Shown: piece after piece, positions 1-8,185 of the stretch
Numbering within the stretch: position 1 is the first letter of the stretch
Layout: each line of letters starts with the position of its first letter
Origin: Actinomycetota bacterium
GTDB taxonomy: Bacteria; Actinomycetota; Actinomycetes; Streptosporangiales; Streptosporangiaceae
Assembly (NCBI GenBank): GCA_021324595.1
Contig: JAJPIV010000068.1
Location: forward strand, 1 to 49,091
Length of the DNA: 49,091 bases
Reading direction: 5' to 3'
Made by a program: the position numbers and the translations under genes
Notes under the pieces: generated by a model
What the model saw: only the letters and a program-made list of their open reading frames with translations
Database searches by the model: none
Told to the model about the DNA's origin: nothing

Positions 1-1642
1 CCAGGTAGGCCCACATGGCGAGCATGCCAAGGCGGCGGCCGAGGGACATCTGCACCGGGGCGAGCATGGCCAGCGGCGGCATCCGCCACGCCTCGCGCCC
101 GGGCGCGGCCCGGTCCCGCCGGTCACGCCCGGCCCGCGCACCGCGCGCCGCCGCGGCCGCCCGGCGGCTCCCGCCCGCGCGCCGGCGGGCGAGCCAGCCG
201 CGCAGCAGCACCACGGCGGCGGCCAGCCCGCCCGCCGCCGCGCACCCGATCATGATCATCATGATCTGGCCGGACGAGATGCCCGGGAAGAGGACCGATG
301 CCGTGAGGATCACCGACAGCATGACGAGGACCCCGACGACCACGGTGCCGAACGCGTTCGTCGCCCTGCCGTTCACCCAGGGGCCGAGGACCTCCTTGTC
401 GTTGCAGAGCATCAGCAGGAACACGGTCGCGCTCGGCAGCAGCACCCCGGCGAGCACCTGCACCCCCTCGGTGAGCAGCCCGAGCGGCGATCCGGGGAGC
501 AGCACGACCGTCGCGGCGAGCGCGATCAGCGCGGCGTACATCGCGTAGAAGCCCTTCGCCTGGCGCACGCCGCGGTGCAGCGAGTGCTTCAGGCCGAGCA
601 CGTCGCCGAGCGCGTAGGCGGTGGCGAGCGAGACCGCGAACGCGCCGATCATCGAGGCGTCGAGCAGCGCGATCGCGAAGATCACCCCCGCGGCGCGGCC
701 CGCGTGGGCCGCGATGCCCGCCGCCAGCCCGGCGGCGTCGGTGAACTGCGCGTGCCGCGTCCCCGCGAACGCCGCGGCCGTGGCGCCCATCAGCGCGGCG
801 CCGCCGATCACGGCCACCAGCAGCCCGATCCACAGGTCGCCCTTCTCGTACCGCATGAACCGCGGCGTGATCCGCTTGTCGATGACGTAGGACTGCTGGA
901 AGAACAGCTGCCACGGCGCCACTGTCGTGCCGACGATGCCGATGATCAGCAGCATCACCGTTCCCAGGTGCGCCGATCCGCCCGGGACCGACGGGGCGAG
1001 GAAGCCGGCCGCCACCTGCCCGGCGGGCGGGTGGACCATCACGTAGAGCGGCACGAGCAGCAGCGACCCGGCGCAAAACGCCATCGCCACCCGCTCGAAT
1101 CGCCGGAAGCTCCCGGTCGAGGCCGCGGCCACGATGACCAGCCCGGCCAGGATCACCGCGAGTATCTTCGGAACGCCCAGGTAGCTCGCCGCGAGGGCGA
1201 TGCCGATGAACTCGGTGATGATCGTGAGCGCGTTGAGCGCGAACAGGTCGATGACGCTGAACGCGCCCCAGAACCGGCCGAAGCGCTCCAGGATCAGCCT
1301 CGCGTGGCCGACCCCGGTCACCGCGCCGAGCCGCAGCACCATCTCCTGGTTCACGTATAGGACCGGGATCAGCAGCAGGAACGTCCACAGCAGCCTGGTG
1401 CCGTAGGCCTGGCCGGCCTGGCCGTAGGTGGAGAACGCGCCCGCGTCGTTGTCACCGACCATCACGATCAGGCCGGGGCCGACGATCGCCAGCAGCGTCC
1501 GCAGCCGCGCCCGCCGCGACGAGCGGGCGCCGGCGTCCTCATGCGAGATCGTGCCGAGCGCGCCCCGGATGTCTCCCACGTGCGCCTCGTCGAGCACGGC
1601 GGAGCGACCGGGCGCGGCCAGCCTCGAAGTCGTGGCAGTCAT
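1..1642 (-). CDS. Nramp-related (NRMT-type) Mg2+ transporter, 3' end cut by window edge
   Basis: Polytopic inner-membrane transporter of the SLC11/Nramp fold, 547 residues visible. By comparison with the paralogue at 2171-4054, about 20 C-terminal residues lie outside the window. The TM1 metal motif, DPGN in Mn/Fe Nramps, is GDNDAG here (residues 63-68), and the TM6 MPH motif is replaced by APW. Loss of the soft-metal methionine is typical of Nramp-related Mg2+ transporters (NRMT), so Mg2+ import is the inferred role. The ATG at 1640-1642 has a GAAAGGGG-like ribosome site about 9 bases upstream. The gene is preceded by its own promoter, M-box riboswitch and proline-rich leader ORF, which independently points to Mg2+. 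It lacks the long Pro-rich N-terminus of its paralogue. Substrate is inferred, not shown. Confidence 0.85.
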   Translation of the reverse strand, partial: MTATTSRLAAPGRSAVLDEAHVGDIRGALGTISHEDAGARSSRRARLRTLLAIVGPGLIVMVGDNDAGAFSTYGQAGQAYGTRLLWTFLLLIPVLYVNQEMVLRLGAVTGVGHARLILERFGRFWGAFSVIDLFALNALTIITEFIGIALAASYLGVPKILAVILAGLVIVAAASTGSFRRFERVAMAFCAGSLLLVPLYVMVHPPAGQVAAGFLAPSVPGGSAHLGTVMLLIIGIVGTTVAPWQLFFQQSYVIDKRITPRFMRYEKGDLWIGLLVAVIGGAALMGATAAAFAGTRHAQFTDAAGLAAGIAAHAGRAAGVIFAIALLDASMIGAFAVSLATAYALGDVLGLKHSLHRGVRQAKGFYAMYAALIALAATVVLLPGSPLGLLTEGVQVLAGVLLPSATVFLLMLCNDKEVLGPWVNGRATNAFGTVVVGVLVMLSVILTASVLFPGISSGQIMMIMIGCAAAGGLAAAVVLLRGWLARRRAGGSRRAAAAARGARAGRDRRDRAAPGREAWRMPPLAMLAPVQMSLGRRLGMLAMWAYL

Positions 1643-1713
1643 GGTCAGCACCCCTTTCACCGCCGGTCATGGCGGGATCGGGGGCACGCGGGCGGCGCGG
1701 CCAGGCGCTGCGG

Positions 1714-1833
1714 TCAGGCCCGGCGCGGTCCGGCGGCGAGCGCGGGGGGACCGGGGCGGCGCGCCCGCGTGCCCGGGACGGGCGGGAAGGACGGCGGATG
1801 GGGCCGGTTCCGGCCCGGTCTATCGTGTTCCAC
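1714..1833 (-). CDS. Proline-rich leader peptide (uORF) between M-box and transporter
   Basis: A 39-codon ORF starting with GTG at 1831-1833 and ending with TGA at 1714-1716, in the leader between the M-box and the transporter start at 1642. It has the best Shine-Dalgarno in the region, GGAGGGAGG at 1840-1848, six bases before the GTG. Eleven of 39 residues are proline, including PP pairs at 13-14, 17-18 and 29-30. Proline-rich leader peptides take part in Mg2+ control of Salmonella mgtA and mgtCBR (MgtL/MgtP), where slow proline translation changes Rho access. A similar role here is inference. Random ORFs in DNA this rich in G+C are also rich in Pro and Arg, so the evidence is the ribosome site and the position, not the composition. 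Confidence 0.5.
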   Translation of the reverse strand: MEHDRPGRNRPHPPSFPPVPGTRARRPGPPALAAGPRRA

Positions 1834-1923
1834 GACTCGCCTCCCTCCGCGTCAGTGCTCCGGCACTCCTGGCTCCGGCACCCGTCCGGGAGGCTCGTCC
1901 CCGCGATCGCGCTCGGGGGCAGG

Positions 1924-2096
1924 CACCCCTCTCGTAAGAGCTTTGGCACTCCACGGCGTAGCGCGACCCGATGTCCGCCTGCGCAGCCACTTGGCCTCAC
2001 CCCTTGGGCCGGGGAGAGGTGTCCTGATCCGGAGCGTCTCTCGACGGTTGGGATCAGTGGCCTGTGTCCGTGAAGACGCCTCACCGAACGAGGTGT
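1924..2096 (-). promoter_or_regulatory. M-box (ykoK-type) magnesium riboswitch
   Basis: On the minus strand the two conserved M-box blocks are present in order. The 5' block contains GGTGAGGC (2078-2085). The 3' block contains AGTGCCAAAGCTCTTACGAG, which matches the family signature AGUGCUAAAGCUCUACGA with one substitution and one inserted T. The ends can pair as a closing stem (CACC..CGT at 2088-2095 with ACG..GGTG at 1924-1935). M-boxes bind Mg2+ and repress Mg2+ transporter expression. The aptamer lies about 280 bases upstream of an Nramp-related transporter. No strong intrinsic terminator is visible in between, so the expression platform may be Rho-dependent or act through the leader ORF. 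Confidence 0.88.
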
Positions 2097-2114
2097 CCTT
2101 GTCGACCGCCTTCG

Positions 2115-2144
2115 AGGATGCCCGACGCGGGTGCTGGCTGTCAA
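2115..2144 (-). promoter_or_regulatory. Putative promoter of the M-box transcript
   Basis: A perfect -35 hexamer TTGACA (minus strand, 2139-2144) is followed 18 bases later by CATCCT (2115-2120), a weak -10. The predicted start near 2108 falls about 12 bases before the M-box closing stem. This would let the distal transporter be transcribed independently of the upstream operon. Confidence 0.45.
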
Positions 2145-2170
2145 TTCGGCGCCGCCGGGCGCCCGCTTCG

Positions 2171-4054
2171 TCAGCCGCCGCCGAGCTGCACGGCCTTGAC
2201 GATCAGCAGCAGCACCGAGACCACGAGGTAGCCGCGGAGCACCAGGACGCCGAGCCTGGTGCCCGGTGACCATCGCACCGGCGCCAGCAGGGCGAGCGGG
2301 GGCATCCGCCAGCTGGCCCGCTCCGCCGGCGTCATCGCCGCGCGCGCGCGCTCCCGCTGGAGCGCCGCGCTGGTGGTCGCGTGCCTTCCCGGGCCGAACC
2401 GCAGCCAGGCCGCCGCGGCCAGCGCGCCGGCGAGCACCACCGCCGCCAGGCCGACAGCCACGCCCCCGGCGCTGACCCCGGTGAACAGCGTGGTCACCAC
2501 CAGCGTGCCGGACAGGATGAGCAGCACCGCGATGATCACCCCGGTGACGGCGTTGAGCCAGCGGGGATTCACCCACGGTCCCAGCACCTGCGGGTCGTTG
2601 CAGAGCAGCAGCAGGAACACGCTGGCGCTGGGCAGCAGCACCCCGGCAAGCGCCTGGACGGCCGTCGTGAGCAGCCCGAGCGGCGCGCCCGGCAGCAGGA
2701 CGATCGCCGCGGCGAGCACCACGAGCGTCCCGTAGCTGGCATAGAAGGCCTTCGCCTCCCGGAACGAGCGGTGCAGCGAGTGCCGGATCCCGAACACGTC
2801 GCCGAACGCGTAGCTGGTCGACAGCGTGACCGCCGCCGCGCCGATGATGCTCGCGTCCAGGAGGATCAGCGCGAATACCCCGCCGAGGAGCCGGCTCTTG
2901 GCCCGGAACGCGTCCGCCACCCCGAGCGCGTCCGTGAAGTGCCCCGCGGCCGGAGTGCCGCGGACCGCGTACCACGTGGCGATCACGATGATGGCGGCGG
3001 AGACGACCACCACGAGCGAGCCGAGGAACGTGTCGGCGCGCTCGTACCTGATGAACCGCGGCGTGATCCGCTTGTCGATGACGTTGGACTGCTGGAAGAA
3101 CAGCTGCCACGGCGCGACCGTCGTGCCCACGATCGCGATGATCAGCAGCACCGCGTCCGAGCTCACGCCATGCTCCACGCCCGGCACGACGAAGTGGTAC
3201 GCGATCGGCCCGGCTTGCGGGTGCGAGAACACCACGAGCGGCACGAACAGGGCCAGGCTGGCGGCGATGAACGCGAACATCGCCCGCTCCCAGCGCCGGA
3301 AGCTGCCGCTCGTGGTGATGCCGATCAGCAGCGCGGCCGCGACCGGCACGGAGACGTAGGAGCTGATCCCGAAGTAGCTCATCGACAGCGAGACGCCGAT
3401 GAACTCAGTGACGATCGTGAGGAAGTTCAGGATGAACAGGTCGCCGACGCTGAACGCGCCCCAGAACCGGCCGAAGCGCTCATTGATCAGCCGGGCGTGG
3501 CCTACGCCGGTCACCGCGCCGAGCCTGACCACCATCTCCTGATTGACGATCAGCACCGGGATCAGCAGGAGCAGCACCCACAGCAGGCTGTAGCCGTAGT
3601 CCTGGCCGGCCTGGGCGTAGGTGGCCACCCCCCCGGCGTCGTTGTCGCCGATCATCACGATCAGGCCCGGGCCGACGATGGCCAGGAACGTCACCAGGCG
3701 CCGGCGCAGGCCCGAGGGCGGCTCCTCGCCCAGGCGCACCCGGCCAAGCGCGCCCTCGATGTCACCGAGGTGCGCCTCGTCGAGCACCGCGCTCGGCCGC
3801 TCGAGCCTGGCGGGCGGGGCGGCCGGCCGCGGGTTGCCCGGCACCGCCGGCCGCGGGCTCCCCGGCACCGCCGGCCGCGGGCTCCCCGGCACCGCCGGCC
3901 GCGGGCTCCCCGGCACCGCCGGCCGCGGGCTCCCCGGCACCGCCGGCCGCGGGCTCGGCCGGGACGGCTCGGGTCCCGGACCCCGCTGGGGAGGCTCCGG
4001 GCCGGGCCGGCCGCCCGGCTCCGGCTCCGCGGGCCGGCCTGGCGGCGGCGTCAC
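2171..4054 (-). CDS. Nramp-related (NRMT-type) Mg2+ transporter with Pro-rich N-terminal extension
   Basis: 627-residue membrane transporter, paralogue of the product of 1-1642. Residues 1-85 are a cytosolic Pro/Gly-rich extension built on an 8-residue SPRPAVPG repeat. The Nramp core follows from about 118. TM1 carries GDNDAGG (136-142) in place of DPGN and TM6 carries VAPWQ (313-317) in place of the MPH motif, so Mg2+ rather than Mn2+/Fe2+ is the likely substrate. The GTG start at 4052-4054 overlaps the stop of the MgtE-N/CBS gene (GTGA), implying co-translation with that putative Mg2+ sensor. No M-box precedes this operon, unlike the second copy downstream. Confidence 0.85.
   Translation of the reverse strand: MTPPPGRPAEPEPGGRPGPEPPQRGPGPEPSRPSPRPAVPGSPRPAVPGSPRPAVPGSPRPAVPGSPRPAVPGNPRPAAPPARLERPSAVLDEAHLGDIEGALGRVRLGEEPPSGLRRRLVTFLAIVGPGLIVMIGDNDAGGVATYAQAGQDYGYSLLWVLLLLIPVLIVNQEMVVRLGAVTGVGHARLINERFGRFWGAFSVGDLFILNFLTIVTEFIGVSLSMSYFGISSYVSVPVAAALLIGITTSGSFRRWERAMFAFIAASLALFVPLVVFSHPQAGPIAYHFVVPGVEHGVSSDAVLLIIAIVGTTVAPWQLFFQQSNVIDKRITPRFIRYERADTFLGSLVVVVSAAIIVIATWYAVRGTPAAGHFTDALGVADAFRAKSRLLGGVFALILLDASIIGAAAVTLSTSYAFGDVFGIRHSLHRSFREAKAFYASYGTLVVLAAAIVLLPGAPLGLLTTAVQALAGVLLPSASVFLLLLCNDPQVLGPWVNPRWLNAVTGVIIAVLLILSGTLVVTTLFTGVSAGGVAVGLAAVVLAGALAAAAWLRFGPGRHATTSAALQRERARAAMTPAERASWRMPPLALLAPVRWSPGTRLGVLVLRGYLVVSVLLLIVKAVQLGGG
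3821..3956. repeat. 24-bp tandem repeat coding for SPRPAVPG units
   Basis: About five near-identical copies of a 24-bp GC-rich unit lie inside the N-terminal extension of the Nramp-related gene. The unit is a multiple of three, so copy-number change keeps the frame. The encoded Pro-rich segment is probably disordered. Confidence 0.9.
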
Positions 4055-5361
4055 CGCGCGCGTCCCCGGCGCGAGTCGGGCGGCTCGGCCGCCTCCCGCC
4101 GGCGCCAGTCGTCGGGGAGCGTGGCCTCGAGCACGTCGTCGACGGTGATCAGGCCGATCATCGTCCGCTCCTCGTCCACGACCGGGACGGTGATCAGGTT
4201 GTAGTCGCTCATCAGCACCGCGACGTCCACGACGTCGGTGTCGGTGCCGACCCGGACCGGGTCATCGTCGTAGACCTCGCGCAGCGACGCCGACGGGTCG
4301 GCCTGGAGCAGCGTGACCAGCTTGGCCACGCCGCACAGGTGGCCCTTGTCGTCCAGCGCGTGCACGCTGGTCAGCGCCTCGGGCTGCAGGCCGGCCGATC
4401 CCGACACCGCGGCGATCGCCTCGCCGACGGTGGCCTCTGCGGGCACGGCGACGAACTCCACCCCCATCAGCCCGCCGGCGCTGGCAGGGTTGAAGCCCAG
4501 CAGCGTCAGCACCTTGGTCCGCTGCCCGATCGGAAGCAGGTCGATCACGGCCTGCCGGCGGCGCTGGGGAAGCTCGGAGATCGCGTCGGCGGCGTCATCG
4601 GCCCGCATCCGGCTCAGCACCTCGGCGATCTCCGCGTCGGTCCGGGCGCCGAGCAACCGGGTCGCCAGGTTCTCATCGAGCTCTTCGAAGACATCGGCCT
4701 CAAGCTCGGGGTCGGCGTGGACCTGCCCGAGGATCTCGGTCTCCTCCGCCTTGGACGCCTCCTCGAGCAGGTCGGCGATCTGGGCGGGCTTGAACCGCCG
4801 GATCCGGCCGAACGGCCCGCGCACGAGCGCGCTGGACGCGTGGCCGATCAGCGGCTCGAAGTTCGACCAGTCCTCGTACTTGTGCCAGCCCGCGGGCGAG
4901 GGCGCGAGCAGCCGCCGCACGCCGCGCGGCCGCCGGTGCGTGTCCACCCCGGCCAGCACCCACTCGCGGCCCCGCAGGCGCAGCTCCAGGTCGGCCGCCT
5001 TGACCAGGTGGGCGCGGGGCACGTCGATCAGGCGATGCCCGAGCACGTCGGCGCGCAGCAGCACCTCGCCGTGGCGCCGCTCGAACCTGCGCAGGTCCAG
5101 CCGGGCGCTGGTCAGCCGCAGCTCCTCACCGTCGAACGAGCTGACCTGCTCAAGCGGCACGAACACCTCGCGGTTGCCGAACGCGCCTACCAGCCCGGTC
5201 ACCAGCGGCGGCTCGGCACCGCGGAGCCGCACGATCACGTCGGCCAGCCTGCCGATCGACTCTCCCCGCTTGTCGGTGATCGGCCGCCCGACCAGCTCGG
5301 ACAGGTGCAGGACCCGGACCTGATCACCGGCTCCGTCCCCGGCCGCAGATGGTGTGCTCAC
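4051..5361 (-). CDS. Soluble PRC-barrel / MgtE-N / CBS-pair protein
   Basis: About 436 residues, no membrane segments. Two PRC-barrel-like regions (about residues 15-150) are followed by an MgtE N-terminal helical domain (about 215-315) and two CBS domains (about 320-425). These are the cytosolic Mg2+-sensing parts of MgtE channels without the pore. The gene overlaps the downstream Nramp-related transporter by GTGA, so the protein is probably a Mg2+-responsive partner or regulator of that transporter. The chosen start is GTG at 5359-5361, just before a run that aligns with the PRC domain; GGAAGGG lies 14 bases upstream, which is long. An in-frame ATG at 5509-5511 would add 50 Arg/Pro-rich residues with no domain character. 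Function in Mg2+ homeostasis is inferred. Confidence 0.82.
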   Translation of the reverse strand: MSTPSAAGDGAGDQVRVLHLSELVGRPITDKRGESIGRLADVIVRLRGAEPPLVTGLVGAFGNREVFVPLEQVSSFDGEELRLTSARLDLRRFERRHGEVLLRADVLGHRLIDVPRAHLVKAADLELRLRGREWVLAGVDTHRRPRGVRRLLAPSPAGWHKYEDWSNFEPLIGHASSALVRGPFGRIRRFKPAQIADLLEEASKAEETEILGQVHADPELEADVFEELDENLATRLLGARTDAEIAEVLSRMRADDAADAISELPQRRRQAVIDLLPIGQRTKVLTLLGFNPASAGGLMGVEFVAVPAEATVGEAIAAVSGSAGLQPEALTSVHALDDKGHLCGVAKLVTLLQADPSASLREVYDDDPVRVGTDTDVVDVAVLMSDYNLITVPVVDEERTMIGLITVDDVLEATLPDDWRRREAAEPPDSRRGRAR

Positions 5362-5635
5362 TGTCGTCCACGCAGCCCTTCCGTCTCGCCGCTGCCGTTC
5401 GCCAAGCTCTGGTCGCGGTTGCCGCGGCCGCGGGCACCGCCCGGCACCGGGCCGGCCGTGGATGACCGGCGCATCAAGGGGAACACCAACGGTGCCGGGC
5501 GCGCCACCCATGGCTCACTCTGCCACCGCCCGCGGCCGCGAGCGCCCCGGAATGCTCCCGGTTGCCGCAGGTCGCGGGCGTGGTGGTATGAAGGGCCACG
5601 TCCGGGAAGTGGCCGGCGAGCGGAGGAACGCGGGC

Positions 5636-8185
5636 GTGGCGAGAAGGAGCGGCACGGGGCTGCCGAGTCGCCAGGGGACCCTGGCCGACGGCCTCGGATA
5701 TGCCGTCAAGCGCCGGCTGCTCGGCCCGCCGCTGGTCACCGAGCAGCTCAGCGAGGAGCGGCTGTCCAAGCCGCTCGCGCTCGGCGTGCTCGCACCGGAC
5801 GGGATATCGTCCTCGGCCTACGGCACCGAGGAGATCCTGATCGAGCTGATCAGGGGCGGCCTGGGGGTGGCCGCGTTCGCGCTGATCCTGCCGCTCACCG
5901 GCGTCGTCCTGTTCGTGATGGCGCTCGTGGTGCTCTCCTACCGCGAGGTCGTGACGGTCTACACCCGGGCGGGCGGCTCCTACGTGGTGGCGCGGGAGAA
6001 CTTCGGCCCCAGAGTCGCGCAGGTCGCCGCCGTCGCGCTGCTGATCGACTACGTGGTGACCGTCGCCGTCCAGATCGCCGCCGGCACCGCGGCGGTCGCC
6101 TCGGCGATCCCCGCGCTGAACCACCCGGACGTGCTGACCGCGATCTCCATCGGCGTCGTGCTGCTCATGCTCTACGGGAACCTGCGCGGCATCCGCGAGG
6201 CCGGCCGGATGTTCGCAGTGCCGACCTACCTGTTCGCCGGCGTGATGATGCTGGTGATAGTCGTGGGCCTGGTCCGCGAGTTCTTCTTCGGCGGGCTGCC
6301 CGTCTACCATCCCCACGCCGGCGTCTACACGCCGGTGAACGGGCCGGACCACTCCAGCCTGATCTCGATCGCGCTGATCTTCGTGCTGCTCCGCGCGTTC
6401 GCCAACGGCGGCTCCTCGCTCACCGGGATCGAGGCGGTTTCCAACGCGGTGAGCGCGTTCCGCCCGCCCGAGGGGATCAACGCGCGGCGGGTGCTCGTCA
6501 CCGAGGGCCTGATCCTGGGCACGCTGGTGGCCGGGGTCTCCTGGCTTGCCCACGTCACCCACGCCACGCCGTACCAGACCGGCGTGCCCACGGTAATCTC
6601 GCAGGAGGCCGGCCAGGTCTTCGGCACGTCGCTGTTCGGCCACGTCATGTACTGGATCGTGCAGGCGGCCACCGCGCTCATCCTCTACACGGGCGGCAAC
6701 ACCAGCTTCAACGGGTTCCCGTTCCTGGCCAGCTTCGTCGCCGCCGACGCCTTCCTGCCGCGCTGGCTCACCAAGCGCGGCCACCGCCTGGTCTTCTCCA
6801 ACGGCATCGTGGTGCTGGCGATCCTGTCGATCGCGCTGCTCGCGTTCGCCGGGTCCAACGTCAACGCGCTGGTGCCGTTCTACGCGCTCGGCGTGTTCAC
6901 CGCGTTCACCATGGCGGGCTTCGGGATGGCCCGCTACCACCACGTTCACCGCGAGCCCGGCTGGCACCACAAGCTCGTGATCAACTTCTCGGCCGGCGTG
7001 ACGTCGCTGATCGTGGTCCTGATCTTCGCCGTGGTGAAGTTCACCGAGGGCGCCTGGCTCGTCGTGATCCTGTTCGCGATCGGGGTCCCGGCCCTGATCC
7101 GGCTGAACCGGCAGTACCGGCTGGAGGCCGAGGTCCTGGCCCGGATCGAGGCGCGGCGCGGCGAGGGGGAGCCGGCGGAGCCGCCCACCTACGCCCGGCG
7201 GACCGTGTACGTCTTCGTCGACGACTTCGACCTGGCGACGCTGGCCGGCCTTCGCTACGCGCGGAGCCTGCGGCCGACCAGCCTGCGCGCGGTCCACTTC
7301 GTGCTCGACAGCGCCCAGGCCACCCGGCTGCGGCAGGACTGGCTGCGGGCGAACACCGGCATCGTGCTGGAGCTGGTGGACTGCCCGGACCGGCGGATCG
7401 CCCGCGCGGCCGCCGAGATGGTGCAGGCCGAGGCGCTGCTGCCGGGGGTCGGGGTGACCGCCGTGCTGCCTCGGCGCAGCTACAGCCCGCTGTTCGGGCG
7501 GCTGCTCCACGACCGCACCGCCGATCAGATCGCCAGCGTGGTGAGCCACATACCGCACGCGGCCGCCACGATCGTCCCGTTCGACGTGCGCCACCGCGTC
7601 GAGCTGCTCGCCGCCAGGGAGCGCGAGCGCGCCGCCCGCCTGCACGCGGCGCGCCTGCAGGGCGAGCCAGGCCCGGCGGGGGCCGGGCTGAGCGCCGGGG
7701 CGCCGGCGCAGGCGGTGCCGCCGCACCAGGCGCCGCCGGCCGGGCAGCCGGCCCTGCCCGGGGCGCCGGCCCTGCCCGGGGCGCCGGCCCGCGTCCCCGA
7801 GGCCGGGCAGCCCGGCCCGCCCGGCGCGCCGGCCCGCGTCCCCGAGGCTGAGACGGCCGTGCCCGGCTACCAGCGGCCGGTCCCGTCGGCCGCGGCGACG
7901 CCGATCGGCGAGCTTCCCGCCCGCGGCAAGGCCGTGGTGGAGGGCCGGGTCCACGCGGTGGAGATCCGGCCGGTGGAGCAGAACACCGTGCTGGCCTGCG
8001 AGATCATGGACTCGACCGGCCAGCTCACCGCGATGTTCTATGGCCGCTCGCACATCCCCGGGCTCAACCCCGGGGCGCGGGTCAGGTTCACCGGGCACCT
8101 GGGCCTGCGGGACGGGGAGCACGTCATGGTCAACCCGGCCTACGAGCTCATCGCACCTGGCACGGGCGGCTCCTCGCCGCCATGA
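5636..8185 (+). CDS. KimA-like APC permease with C-terminal OB-fold domain
   Basis: 849 residues. Residues about 30-500 form an APC-superfamily permease core (about 12 helices) with the early motif SSSAYGTEE, closest in type to KimA/YdaO K+ importers. A soluble region follows (about 510-660), then a Pro/Ala-rich linker with short repeats (about 680-760). The last 80 residues are an OB-fold-like domain (VEGRVHAVEI ... MVNPAYEL). OB-fold proteins usually sit as a separate gene beside actinobacterial APC/Trk genes, so the fusion is notable. GTG at 5636 has GGAGGA eight bases upstream, which decides the start over an in-frame ATG at 5588. It overlaps the next gene by ATGA. K+ or amino-acid substrate is not resolved. 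Confidence 0.8.
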   Translation: MARRSGTGLPSRQGTLADGLGYAVKRRLLGPPLVTEQLSEERLSKPLALGVLAPDGISSSAYGTEEILIELIRGGLGVAAFALILPLTGVVLFVMALVVLSYREVVTVYTRAGGSYVVARENFGPRVAQVAAVALLIDYVVTVAVQIAAGTAAVASAIPALNHPDVLTAISIGVVLLMLYGNLRGIREAGRMFAVPTYLFAGVMMLVIVVGLVREFFFGGLPVYHPHAGVYTPVNGPDHSSLISIALIFVLLRAFANGGSSLTGIEAVSNAVSAFRPPEGINARRVLVTEGLILGTLVAGVSWLAHVTHATPYQTGVPTVISQEAGQVFGTSLFGHVMYWIVQAATALILYTGGNTSFNGFPFLASFVAADAFLPRWLTKRGHRLVFSNGIVVLAILSIALLAFAGSNVNALVPFYALGVFTAFTMAGFGMARYHHVHREPGWHHKLVINFSAGVTSLIVVLIFAVVKFTEGAWLVVILFAIGVPALIRLNRQYRLEAEVLARIEARRGEGEPAEPPTYARRTVYVFVDDFDLATLAGLRYARSLRPTSLRAVHFVLDSAQATRLRQDWLRANTGIVLELVDCPDRRIARAAAEMVQAEALLPGVGVTAVLPRRSYSPLFGRLLHDRTADQIASVVSHIPHAAATIVPFDVRHRVELLAARERERAARLHAARLQGEPGPAGAGLSAGAPAQAVPPHQAPPAGQPALPGAPALPGAPARVPEAGQPGPPGAPARVPEAETAVPGYQRPVPSAAATPIGELPARGKAVVEGRVHAVEIRPVEQNTVLACEIMDSTGQLTAMFYGRSHIPGLNPGARVRFTGHLGLRDGEHVMVNPAYELIAPGTGGSSPP
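7738..7850. repeat. GC-rich tandem repeats in permease linker
   Basis: An 18-bp unit coding for ALPGAP occurs twice, then a longer unit ending in GAPARVPEA occurs twice. These form the flexible linker between the permease and its OB-fold domain. All units are in frame. Confidence 0.75.

Noticed and set aside
1925-2010. Second GGTGAGGC block (about 2000) as start of a tandem M-box
   Set aside because: There is only one 3' block, and the spacing fits an internal loop of one aptamer.
5362-5635. Second riboswitch (M-box, or c-di-AMP type for the KimA-like gene) in the divergent gap
   Set aside because: A CCAAGCTCT string near 5402 resembles part of the M-box end, but is on the wrong strand for the Mg operon and lacks every other conserved block. 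No c-di-AMP riboswitch core was found.
4339-7851. Very long plus-strand open frames opposite or across the Mg locus and permease genes
   Set aside because: Composition is that of shadow frames in DNA with G/C third positions; no domains, and the real genes in other frames have clear motifs.
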